Positions 1 to 11,432 of a stretch of DNA of 64,000 nucleotides are shown here, one piece after another. Both the position numbers and the translations under genes were made by a program. The DNA comes from BCD1 sp942492125 (GTDB taxonomy: Bacteria; Bacteroidota; Bacteroidia; Chitinophagales; Saprospiraceae): contig CALODM010000029.1 of assembly GCA_942492125.1 (NCBI GenBank), positions 1-64,000 of the forward strand, written 5' to 3'. The notes beneath the pieces are model-generated. The model did no database searches. It was given only the letters and a program-made list of their open reading frames with translations, and was not told where the DNA came from. How positions within the stretch are numbered: the stretch's first letter is position 1; the number at the start of each line of letters is the position of its first letter.

Positions 1-1800
1 ATGGGATCCGGAGTTCAAGTCGCCGTTGTTGTTGCTGTTGGTCTCCTGATGCTTCTTCCACAACGTCATCCCATACCTGAAACAAATCCAATGCCGTGTC
101 AGGTGGGCATATCCGATCCATCCCTTGAACTGCAACAATGTTGGTAATCTTCGATTGAGGGTCCACAATGAGATCGTTCCATTCGGTCTATCCAACAGAC
201 CAAGACCGTTCATGCAGTGATCACGGTAGTACAGTAGTGACATGTCAATAAGACCTGACGTGATATGTTCGTGTCGACGTAGGTAGATGATGATTTGGAT
301 TCGTCGTACACCAATTTTGATGATGATGACGACGAAGATGATGATTTCGCAGACGCAGTAGTGATACCTTGACGCAACCCATAACGGTATCTGTGATATA
401 AGTGGTCATTACTGTACCACCGCTACTGCTACTACTACTACTACCGTCTAGTTGCGGAGACAGTAGTTGATGACCGTGAGAGTCTTGTAATGCCCATCCT
501 GCTTGAGGTGAGTTGTCTCTTGTTGATTGGCTGCTGCTAGTGCCGTCACGGCTACTACCAGTCGCGGTGGAGACAGCGGAGGAGGACACTACTAGTACTC
601 CAACGGACGGATCACTCGCATTGAATTCTGATTCGGTATTTTGATCCCATTGATGGATGATTTGTCTCATTTGAGTCATATTGTTGTTGTTGCTACTGTT
701 GTTGTTGTTGTTGTTGTTGGTAGGGGGTGTTTGTTGGTGGTCGTGTTGTAGTTGGAGTTTGTGCGATACACTCATGTACATTTTCCCATTGAAACCATGA
801 CTGGACAGCCTGTTGGATTTTTTGGTCGGCATTCACAATACAATCGACACTTCGAATTCGGCTTCGACGTGGATGTCGAGCTGCTGCTGCTACTACCACT
901 ATCACCATTTTTCTTCTTCTGTTATTTTTGTTGTTGTTCCTGTCGTAAACAGATGATAGTACCCACGGAGAGGCACGTCTTGGATCATCATCGTCATCGT
1001 TCTTCTTCTTCATTGCTGTCGCATCACCACTTCCTGTTTCGAATTGTTCCCACATCTCCATCATTTTGTCGATCATTGGAATTTCGTTTTGTTGGTTCCT
1101 GTTGTTGTTGTTGTTGTTGCGTCGTCCCGTTGTAGTTGTAGTTGTTGTTGTAGTTGTGGTGATGGTGACGTGAACAACCAATCGATTTCACATTGACGCA
1201 TCGTACACACCCCCTCAAGATCAACGACTTCATCGATGACGGGTATTCCTGCGCGTACGCCAACGCCAACGTCGTGCCCCACGACCCGCCCAGTACCGTC
1301 GTCCATTCCACGTCGGAACCAAGAACCCGGTGTCGGAGACGTTCACAGTCTTCCACTAAATCCAGTAACGTGTTGTTGACGAGTGGATTGTTATTACCGG
1401 TGGTGTTGCACCACTGACAGTAGTAGTACAGTAACTGTTGCCACAACCACACGTTGATCTAACAACACGACGACATCCCACTTGTCGGGGGTCGAAAAAC
1501 CGGGCATGGTTATCGGTACACCCCGCACCGGAACCCGCAATGAAACGTTACTGCAGTGGTGGTGGTGGTGGGTCGTCTTCGTGTCGGCTTCTTCTTATCG
1601 TCATTGCCGTCGTCGTCGTCTTTGTCGTTGGTATGATAATGAGTTCCGTGAAACACCTTGTAGGAAATCACATGTCCCTCTTCAGGAATGTCGATCGTAC
1701 CGTTGGTGACATGTGTCTGTGTTGCTTTGTTGTCGTCTTCGTCGTCTGCGTTTGTGTTTGTTGTGATCCATGGTGGAAACAATGTCCGAAGTGATTCTGC
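1..1800 (-). pseudogene. Proline iminopeptidase (eukaryotic, frame-disrupted, partial at window start)
   Basis: Pieces of an S33-family proline iminopeptidase (alpha/beta hydrolase removing N-terminal proline from peptides) occur in the correct order on the minus strand. The N-terminal LFPPW lies at 1768-1782, TIDIPEEGHVISY near 1662-1701, GSGAGC and HARFFDP near 1490-1545, VVLLDQR near 1455-1480, the nucleophile motif GGSWGTTLALAYAQ at about 1250-1290 (Ser codon near 1282), EIDWLF near 1172-1191, WFQWE further on, and ICPPDTALDLF near 80-115. The pieces sit in different frames: a run of five G at 1487-1491 breaks the frame after FFDP, and more shifts follow LDQR and LILRG. Poly-Q and poly-N insertions separate conserved blocks. 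The gene runs off the window start, so the catalytic His region is missing. Frameshifts may be sequencing errors; small introns are a less likely alternative. Confidence 0.75.
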
Positions 1801-2002
1801 CGGCTGCGGAGGAGGTGGAGGTGTGAAGAAGATATAGATGATGATGAGCCATCAACAGCAACAAGATTCTCACTGCTACTGTCACCGCTACTACTGTCAT
1901 CGGTACTAGGAGCAGTAGTATCGTCTGCTGCAATAGGATCCACTCCTGCCACCACTAGTTGTACTTCCCGTCGTCGTCATCCTCAACAACGATCCGACCG
2001 GA

Positions 2003-2042
2003 TCAGACGACGATGATGATGATGATGATGATGATGATGCTC
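2003..2042. repeat. GAT/ATC trinucleotide microsatellite
   Basis: An almost perfect GAT run in the eukaryotic segment; a shorter ATC run follows at about 2196-2219. Reading frames through either are poly-Asp, poly-Met or poly-Ser artefacts. Confidence 0.85.
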
Positions 2043-2554
2043 TTCTCCCTCCCTTTCGCAGTTGTAGTAGCATCATGACGATGATGATGAAGACCCCAAC
2101 CACCACACGATCGTCGTAAAACTGCTGCTGCTGCTGCTAACGACGGTGATGGTGTTGGAGCCGTCGTCGTAAACGCAACAGCCGTCCCCGGTATCATCAT
2201 CATCATCATCATCATCATGACGACGGATAGAGGCATCACCAGTAGTAATATCATAGTAGAAACGGGAAACACGGACGAGGGTGGGTGTTGTTGTCGTTGT
2301 CGTTCGTTGTTGCTATTCATTATTACTCTATTATACTACTGTACTGCTGCTGTCAATAGCACATCTTTTATCTTTATTGTTGTTATGTGATAAGTAGGTT
2401 TGTCGAAAATTGTTAAAAGTACGCTGTCGAGTAATCCTTAAATGTGGTGAGTCCCACCCAGCTTCCCTTCGCAAGATATCTACAGGGGAGCTGAAAACGA
2501 AAAAGGGAGAAAATGTGCTTCGAAGTACTTGAATTTTTAGTAGTTTTAGGATTC

Positions 2555-2624
2555 ATTCACGTTCGCAGTCCCATATCTACTCCCTTTGCATTCACGTTCG
2601 CAGTCCATATCTTACTCCCTTTGC
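2555..2624. repeat. Two tandem copies of a 35-bp unit
   Basis: Two head-to-tail copies (2555-2589 and 2590-2624) begin ATTCACGTTCGCAGTC and end CTCCCTTTGC, differing by small indels. They are followed by an A-rich stretch carrying reverse-complement matches to the ACTCCC part, so a hairpin can form over about 2610-2665. They lie between the iminopeptidase and PPR-like genes and could be part of an upstream or UTR region; no function is evident. Confidence 0.75.
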
Positions 2625-3037
2625 AAAAAAAAAAGAGGGAAGTAAAAAACGAAAAAAAGGGAGTAGAAAAACAACAAAAGGGAATCTCGAGGGGAGGGGA
2701 GGATTTGGGGATCGAGAAATTTTATTGGGTGCGTTCGCTCTCTGACGTCATGCACCAAAATGTACAACAAATTTGGGGTGGATAGGCCTACGGACCAGCA
2801 AATGACGGGAGACCTCAGGATGCAAAACCAAACAACGAGAGAGGGGTTGCCTTTCCACACCTTCGAAAGGGGTCAATGGAAACTCCCATCGGTCCGTCCA
2901 TCGCTACCGACTTCACACAGTTCTACTTCGAAGACAAATCGTGACCAACTCGGATCCCGTACGTATTATCGATACGTACGTGAAACGAAAACAGAACACA
3001 CACAACAGACAGTACAGTACAAGCAAAAACGAACGAT

Positions 3038-5600
<2,563 letters not shown>

Positions 5601-6319
5601 TCTTTTTGGATAAAGGAAGATCCGTGCAAGAATGGTTCAGAAGATCCAGAAGCATTTCCAGTTGTTGTTGTTCTCGGTGTCCTTTCTTGTCATAAGAGTC
5701 AACACCTTGTACGCGTAACAAGATCGAATCGGAACTGCACGTGCGCGCACACACAGACACACATTCACTCGACGTGTGTGTATTCTTTTGCATCATGTGC
5801 GCAATTCAAAATGGCAAACGACTCAATCAATCAATACATTGCCATATGGACATTGGAACGTGAGAATAGAGAAAACATAGAAAGAGAATGCCAAAAAACA
5901 AACAAAAAAACAAGTCGAACACTTTTGTGAAGTCAAAGAAGAAAGAAACGGACATAAAGCTTTATAGCAACAGTTTAGACAGTACTGTTATGACCGTACG
6001 TATAATATCTCTGGACTCCACTCCAAAGCAAGTCTGACGGACTATAGCCAAAGTCTAGGTGGGCAGGGAAGTATTTTCCGAACAGTCCGTCCATTTCTAT
6101 TTCGGTCACCGTTCTGAGCCAACAACAAGTTGGAAGGGTCGTTCGTTCGAGGGTTTTGGTATTTCGGCGTTCCTCTTTCTTCTCCTCCTTTATACCTAGA
6201 TCGTCTCACACTGTCATCAACTTTTGCTCTTTCACTCAACTCCTACATCTATCCATACATTATGATACATATCCATCTTTCTTTCTTTCTTTCTTTCTTC
6301 GTTCGTTCAGTTCTCTCTC
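5601..6319. other. Eukaryotic intergenic stretch
   Basis: No convincing gene. The sequence has an A-rich part near 5,880-5,930, a pyrimidine-rich stretch with TTTC repeats near 6,270-6,310, and short dinucleotide runs. The PPR-like gene (plus) and the SAM/PH gene (minus) converge here, so 3' UTRs are the expected content. Confidence 0.5.
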
Positions 6320-7045
6320 TTACGTCCGTTCCATCTTTTGTGACTCCTCTACTTGATTCAATATAAGATTAGCAACAACATCACCATGTCCTTCCTCGAC
6401 GACGAGATGGATCTTTCCACCACCACCGCCACCGCCACCACCCCTCTGCTGCTGGAATCGTGATTCGACTTCTACTATATCCTTGCCGCGGGCACGACAA
6501 CAACAACAGCTTCGTTGTAGACACGGTGCGGGGACACCAAACACATCCACATCGTCGACTTTACTCAAATCGATGTTGTTACTCTTTTCGTGTACACCAA
6601 AACAACACAACCTCACCGGTCCACATCGGACAGGTCGTACCTTTTTTGACTTTGAGGTGGTTCGTGGTGAGTTTATATATGTGGACGGGTCGACGGGACG
6701 AATCCCCAACATGTATTGATGGATTGATCAAAGTCACTATAAAACAATCGTTCTGTACCTTCCCAAAGAGATTGGATACGTGTATTGTAGCGTGCTTGTC
6801 TGTTAAGGTCTTGAAGACAATGTTTGATCTGGAGTCGATCACCGACAATCGATATGTCCATGTCCTTCAGATCTTGATCCGTGAGGAGTGGTGCCAATGC
6901 ACCTGTGATTTTATGACAACTGGATAGTGGCAGAGTATTGTCCTAATCCGTGTTGTGCAAAGTATTGTCCCAACCGTTCTGAGTTCCACGTGTGATAATC
7001 GTCGACTGCATGATGTGACACCACCACCACCACCACCACCAACTG
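6320..7045 (-). pseudogene. SAM-domain plus PH-like protein (eukaryotic), 5' end lost at the join
   Basis: On the minus strand a sterile alpha motif is readable: W at 6985-6987 starts WNSERLGQYFAQHGLGQY, then in a shifted frame CHKITGALAPLLTDQDLKDM and GDRLQIKHCLQDL. SAM domains mediate protein-protein contacts. Next come YKLTTNHLKVK, GPVRLCC, NNIDLSKVDDVDV, GKDIVEVES and KIHLVVEEGHGDVV, the strand pattern of a PH-like (bacterial-PH type) domain; the reading ends at a stop at 6320-6322. This SAM/PH-like order recalls a protein type seen in diatoms and oomycetes (recollection, not a search). At least three frame changes break it (near 6925, 6700 and 6640). N-terminal to the SAM domain is a poly-Val run, and the coding sequence stops at the bacterial join. 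Confidence 0.6.
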
Positions 7046-7065
7046 CTGCTGCTCTCGTTGTACTC
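7040..7065. other. Junction between eukaryotic and bacterial DNA
   Basis: To the left, the minus strand encodes the SAM domain and a GTG/CCA trinucleotide run typical of the eukaryotic segment. To the right, it encodes the C-terminal part of a bacterial TIM-barrel protein (IFSYPGL, LQWIEL), and all further genes are bacterial. Both genes are cut here. The exact base cannot be fixed by eye; no insertion-sequence end, target duplication or terminal repeat is visible. Confidence 0.7.
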
Positions 7066-8136
7066 CTCCAATTCTATCCACTGCAAACTATCCAGCCCGG
7101 GGTAACTGAAAATAGCAATGCCGGATGCACCATTACCCCGCGCGATAGTCATGGCCCGGGTCAAATCCAGCGTATCGTTTTTATGATGAGGAGCGAATAG
7201 CCCGCTGTAAACCTTTGTGCCTTTAGGCTCAACACTTGTTACCGATTCCCGGGTGCACTCCGCCAGCCATTGCTCACCGCCATCAGCATAAAACCCGGTG
7301 TACATCATTGGAAAGACGATATCCAGATCCCACTTATCCCAATCCTGACGAACGAGTTTTCTCGCAATCGACGGACTCGGAAAAGGAGAAGCGCTGATAA
7401 TTTTGCCATGTCTATGGGTCATGTCTGCTAATAGATTTGCTACCTCCGTCACTTGGTCATATCTGAATTGTAACCAGGCAGTATCGGTGGAAGGGTCAGC
7501 CTGCTCTCTTGGATCGTATCCATGTTGGTCCATGAATTTTTCGATCATGGCGGGATGGTACCCGTAGTCCCATTGTGGATATTCTTTATCCTGGACGATA
7601 TCGTATTTGGGTTGAATATTTTCTGGCAGGATGACATCAACAAACCGGCAGTAATCAAGACTTAACCCTTTTACACCATCTATCTGAACAATCTTTTCAA
7701 GGTCATTTACCAGGTATTCCCTGACTTCTGGCAGGGCAGGGCAAAGGAATTTATAATAGCCGACATATGCCGTATCTTCGGCGAGCGACATTCCTTCCCT
7801 GTTGACACTTAACCATTCCGGGTGTTTTGCGGGGATGTCTCCGTAGGGCCTGTTCAGGATCCATTGCCATGCATGTATGTCGATGCCATATTGCTCAGCG
7901 ACAGGAATTACTTTGGGATAATCCTCAACTCTGGCGTGGAGCAGAACACCCCTAATACCGGTCTGTTGTAATTTTTGGAACGTTTGATCCCAATCCGCAG
8001 TAGACCGGTAATTCATCCAGACCCAATACTCCGGTAAACCTTCTTCTTCTTTCGGTGATTCACAACCTGAAAAAATTATAGTGGAGGTAAATAGCAAAAC
8101 TACGAGTGACAAGTTGAAAAGTTTGTTGAAGAACAT
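7055..8136 (-). CDS. GHL10-like (family 10 glycosylhydrolase-like) lipoprotein, 3' truncated
   Basis: The start at 8136 gives a lipoprotein signal with the lipobox FSGC. The mature part reads as a TIM barrel of the putative glycosyl-hydrolase-like 10 group: YWVWMNYRS, GIRGVLLHARVEDY, a central strand GLSLDYCRF and DIVFPMMYTGFY, and the last barrel strand GIAIFSYPGL. The family is found in exported proteins of Bacteroidota polysaccharide loci; its substrate here is unknown. The CBM9-like gene lies 86 bp upstream on the same strand, so the two probably form an operon. The last true residues are around position 355-360 (LQWIELEEY). Beyond that the frame runs into eukaryotic DNA and produces an artefactual poly-Trp tail reaching 6943. 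Only the extreme C-terminus seems lost. Confidence 0.75.
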
Positions 8137-8222
8137 AGGTTTGAAAAATTACGGATGATGAATTTACCTCCTGAACTCATCAGGCAGGTTAAGAGTATCT
8201 AATCTGGATAGTACATGGATGT

Positions 8223-9329
8223 TTAATCCAGATAATCCTGAAAGGTCAGGTGACTCCTTTCATTTATTGTCCAAATGGCTTTAAGTCCGTTTGCCTTGGC
8301 GATGAAAGTGTTCCCCTTGACCTCAATTTCTATGAGATCACTGAATTTTTTAACATGGTAAAAATCCAGTTTCAAGTCTGCAATGTTTTCTGTAAAGCGC
8401 TGGTGTTTTCCGAAGAATTCCTTTTGTTTTTTGTACACTTCGACCAAGGCTATTTTTAAATCGAAATCTATATCTTTCCGAAATTCGACCTCGTTGCTTC
8501 CGGCGATGGAATCACTGAATTGAACGTACCCCCAAAATTCCGGTTGATGCATATTCACGGCCCATTGGGGGGACCAAACCCAGTTCAGTTCTCTTTGCGG
8601 TTTACCATTTGAGTCTTTTTTCTTGACGTATTTCCCATCGATAATATCCGTTTCCCAATGTACCCTTGAAAAATTGATGCGCCATTGTTCCTGATCCCTG
8701 GGTATTCTTTTTCCAGGCATATATTCCAACATATCCTTCCATGGGATAGCAATTTCAATCCCCCAGTTTTGATCTTTGTCGGAAGGGTCGTTAAGGGTGC
8801 CATTGATACTGACAGCAGTAAGCACATTGGGCATGTCAAATTCAATTTCAGCCCTTGTGGTGTCGCGATAGGGGCGCTTAAGGAAAAGATCAAAAACAGT
8901 ATTTAGGGCATTGATTTCCAATTCCATGTAATTGTGGTTGTCCCCGTCAGGATCGATAAAGATTTCAAAATCGTTATCGAAATAAATGATGGCATCCCGC
9001 TCTGTCAGCGTTCCCCAGACATGAGGTTCTTCCAATAGCGTACCGAAATAAAAATAGTTGCTGTCCCAAAGCATTTTTACCCTTGTGGTAAAGTAAGGGG
9101 GTGCATCTTCAGGCCCCAGGATGTTAATAAAGGCATCTGTCCAGGCAGCGCCTGCCCATTCATGCTCCAGTAAGGCTCCATCAATGATAAGTGGATTTGG
9201 AGTAGTATAACAAACATAATTTTTGGGCGGACTTACCGGAAAATCCAAATCCTGACCAGCCAGGCTGCCCAATGAAAAAATGGTCAAAATTCCAGTGCAA
9301 AAAGATAATTTGAAAAGGCTTAATCGCAT
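8223..9329 (-). CDS. Secreted CBM9-like carbohydrate-binding protein
   Basis: Start chosen at 9329, where a signal peptide begins (MRLSLFKLSF, ending near LAGQ). The frame stays open 106 codons further upstream only because it enters the heptanucleotide satellite. The 368-residue product has the opening of a CBM9-like domain: PLIIDGALLEHEW, then VKMLWDSNYFYFG, FDNDFEIFIDPDGD and NYMELEINALN, the usual sugar-binding sandwich of carbohydrate-binding family 9-like proteins, followed by EIAIPWKDM and WRINFSRVHW. Such proteins sit next to glycosidases or stand alone; binding is expected, catalysis is not. It is followed by the GHL10-like gene. Confidence 0.75.
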   Translation of the reverse strand: MRLSLFKLSFCTGILTIFSLGSLAGQDLDFPVSPPKNYVCYTTPNPLIIDGALLEHEWAGAAWTDAFINILGPEDAPPYFTTRVKMLWDSNYFYFGTLLEEPHVWGTLTERDAIIYFDNDFEIFIDPDGDNHNYMELEINALNTVFDLFLKRPYRDTTRAEIEFDMPNVLTAVSINGTLNDPSDKDQNWGIEIAIPWKDMLEYMPGKRIPRDQEQWRINFSRVHWETDIIDGKYVKKKDSNGKPQRELNWVWSPQWAVNMHQPEFWGYVQFSDSIAGSNEVEFRKDIDFDLKIALVEVYKKQKEFFGKHQRFTENIADLKLDFYHVKKFSDLIEIEVKGNTFIAKANGLKAIWTINERSHLTFQDYLD

Positions 9330-9420
9330 TGGTTCTTTATTGTGATTTTTAAATTTTAATTGCGTAGCCGACTTAAGGGTTCTTCGATCCTTTTGATCAT
9401 TCACAACGAAAAAAATCTTA

Positions 9421-9606
9421 CCGTCCACCGTCCACCGTCCCTCGTCCACCGTCCACCGTCCCTCGTCCACCGTCCACCGTCCCTCGTCCACCGTCCACCG
9501 TCCCTCGTCCACCGTCCGTCGTCCACCGTCCACCGTCCACCGTCCCTCGTCCACCGTCCCTCGTCCACCGTCCACCGTCCACCGTCCACCGTCCACCGTC
9601 CACCGT
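9421..9606. repeat. Heptanucleotide tandem repeat (CCGTCCA)n
   Basis: About 26 tandem copies of the 7-mer CCGTCCA with variants TCGTCCA, CCGTCCC and CCGTCCG. Since 7 is not a multiple of 3, the unit passes through all frames, and none of the frames on either strand acquires a stop; this yields several spurious open frames. It lies between rluA, whose stop codon it touches at 9607, and the CBM9-like gene. Heptameric satellites of this kind occur in several bacterial phyla; no function is known to me. Confidence 0.9.
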
Positions 9607-10299
9607 CTAATTCCACATATCTTCAAAAAGTCGCCAGATCTGGTCATCCGGAGGATCGGCGGTAATGGTCACGGGTTCCTTTTTTACGGGGTGAATGAAA
9701 GACATAGACCGGCAATGCAGGTGAATGCTGGCATCCTGATTTGGTGTTTTAAATCCGTATTTGATATCTCCCCTGATGGGGTATCCCATCTTTGACATCT
9801 GAGCTCTGATCTGGTGAGGACGTCCTGTTTTTAAATCAATTTCCAGTAGGTAATTGTCGCCAATACCTCCAATCATATTGTAAGTCAATGTGGCTTTTTT
9901 AGCACCTTCTGCCCGGCGGCTCAAATTGTCAAATGCTTTGGCTTTATTTTTGGCTTTATCTTTTACCAGGAAGTGGGTTAATTCGGCGGATAAAGGATCT
10001 GGGCGGACATTGATTATAGCCCAGTACTTTTTGACGATTTTCCTTTCCCGAATCAATTCATTCATCCGGCTCAATGCTTTACTCGTCCGCGCAAAAATGA
10101 CAGTACCACTTACAGGGCGGTCAATCCTGTGGACCGTTCCCAGGAATACATCCCCTGGTTTTTTATACCGTTGTTTAATATAGGATTTCGTCCAGTCGGC
10201 CAGGGTCAGGTCTCCGGTAATATCCGCCTGAACCAACCAGCCAGCTGGTTTGTTCACTGCAATGAGGTGATTATCTTCGTATATGATTTGTGGTTCCAT
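9607..10299 (-). CDS. RluA-family pseudouridine synthase
   Basis: 230 residues. The N-terminus MEPQIIYEDNHLIAVNKPAG and the signature HRIDRPVSG, with its catalytic Asp, identify the RluA branch of pseudouridine synthases, which isomerise uridine in rRNA or tRNA. Later conserved blocks are KKYWAI, LEIDLKTGRPHQIRAQM and GDIKYG. No S4 domain precedes the catalytic domain, so this is a short stand-alone form whose target RNA position cannot be assigned. The stop codon abuts the heptanucleotide satellite, and the protein ends normally. Confidence 0.85.
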   Translation of the reverse strand: MEPQIIYEDNHLIAVNKPAGWLVQADITGDLTLADWTKSYIKQRYKKPGDVFLGTVHRIDRPVSGTVIFARTSKALSRMNELIRERKIVKKYWAIINVRPDPLSAELTHFLVKDKAKNKAKAFDNLSRRAEGAKKATLTYNMIGGIGDNYLLEIDLKTGRPHQIRAQMSKMGYPIRGDIKYGFKTPNQDASIHLHCRSMSFIHPVKKEPVTITADPPDDQIWRLFEDMWN

Positions 10300-10507
10300 G
10301 ATATGTGCTGAGAAATGATAAAAATCAGACTTCCGGCAAAAAACAAACCACCAGAATAATGTCCCTCCAATTGGTTAGATTTGCATTCGTCCATTTCATT
10401 ACGAAGGACATATTTGCCGTCGTCATGAAACAACAAAGGTAATTAATGCCTGCAGATAAAAGTTCAGCGAATAGTTTTATTTTTTGGCAGCAGTAAAATT
10501 TTATAAA

Positions 10508-11341
10508 ATGAAGTTAACACTTGGGTTTTCTCCCTGTCCGAATGATACATTCATATTTGATGCCATGATCCATGGAAAGATCGATACCGAAGGCCTGGAT
10601 TTTGAGGTGATCATGGCTGATGTGGAAGAACTTAACCGGCTTGCCTTCCAGGGAGATATAGATGTTACCAAGTTGAGTTATCACGCTTTTGCTCATTTGC
10701 TTGGACAGTACAGCCTGTTGGATGCAGGAAGCGCTTTAGGGAAAAATTGCGGACCCTTGTTGATTGCCAGATCTTCCATGACAACTGCTGAAATAAACAA
10801 GGCAAAAATCGCCATTCCCGGGCAATATACTACCGCCAACTTTTTACTTGGACTGGCTTTTCCCGAAGCGACCAACAAATATGAATTGTTGTTTTCGGAC
10901 ATTGAGACAGCTGTACTTACTGGAGCAGCGGATGCAGGTTTAATTATTCATGAAAATCGATTCACTTATGCAGATAAGGGATTGGTTAAAATCGAGGATC
11001 TCGGAGAATACTGGGAAGGTACAACCGGGTTTCCAATCCCGTTAGGAGGTATTGTGGTGAATAATAAACTGTCCTTGGAAACCAAGGCAAAAATCAACCA
11101 GGTATTGGCCCGTAGTGTGGCTTATGCCTTTGATCACCCCAGGGAAGCTCTGCCGTTTATCCGGGAACATGCACAGGAAATGGAGGAAGAAGTGATGTAT
11201 GCGCATATAGGTTTATACGTAAACGATTTTACGAAAGATTTAGGGACAGAAGGGAAAAATGCCGTCCGGCATCTCTTCAAAATGGCCTTGGAAAAGGGGC
11301 TCATAGCAGACACGGGAAAGCCTGTATTTTGGGATGAATAA
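10508..11341 (+). CDS. mqnD: 1,4-dihydroxy-6-naphthoate synthase
   Basis: 277 residues from the start at 10508 (MKLTLGFSPCPNDTFIF); a further in-frame ATG at 10484 would add eight residues that do not belong to the family. MqnD converts cyclic dehypoxanthinylfutalosine to 1,4-dihydroxy-6-naphthoate in the futalosine route to menaquinone. Diagnostic blocks are SPCPNDTFIFDAMIHGKIDT, DVTKLSYHAF and GKNCGPLL, which form the periplasmic-binding-protein-like fold of the family. The gene stands alone; no other futalosine genes are in the window. It implies that the organism makes menaquinone by the futalosine route. Confidence 0.88.
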   Translation: MKLTLGFSPCPNDTFIFDAMIHGKIDTEGLDFEVIMADVEELNRLAFQGDIDVTKLSYHAFAHLLGQYSLLDAGSALGKNCGPLLIARSSMTTAEINKAKIAIPGQYTTANFLLGLAFPEATNKYELLFSDIETAVLTGAADAGLIIHENRFTYADKGLVKIEDLGEYWEGTTGFPIPLGGIVVNNKLSLETKAKINQVLARSVAYAFDHPREALPFIREHAQEMEEEVMYAHIGLYVNDFTKDLGTEGKNAVRHLFKMALEKGLIADTGKPVFWDE

Positions 11342-11367
11342 ATACCCGGATAAGTACCTGGTAAATC

Positions 11368-11399
11368 ATTGGAAATTGCCCTAATATTAACTACATTTG
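11368..11399 (+). promoter_or_regulatory. Candidate Bacteroidota-type promoter of ald
   Basis: ATTG at 11368-11371 and TACATTTG at 11392-11399 are separated by 20 nt, close to the Bacteroidota consensus TTTG, 19-21 nt, TAnnTTTG. The ald start codon follows 33 nt after the -7 element. Confidence 0.5.
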
Positions 11400-11432
11400 C
11401 CAATAAGTTAATCTAAATAAAACCTGTCAGAT

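Noticed and set aside
6943..7054. Poly-Trp and further C-terminal extension of the GHL10-like protein
   Set aside because: The frame merely continues into eukaryotic CCA-repeat DNA past the join; the bacterial homologues end near the last barrel strand.
9330..9647. N-terminal extension of the CBM9-like protein made of DGGRWTV-type repeats, and open frames on both strands there
   Set aside because: They are translations of the heptanucleotide satellite; a normal signal peptide starts at 9329.
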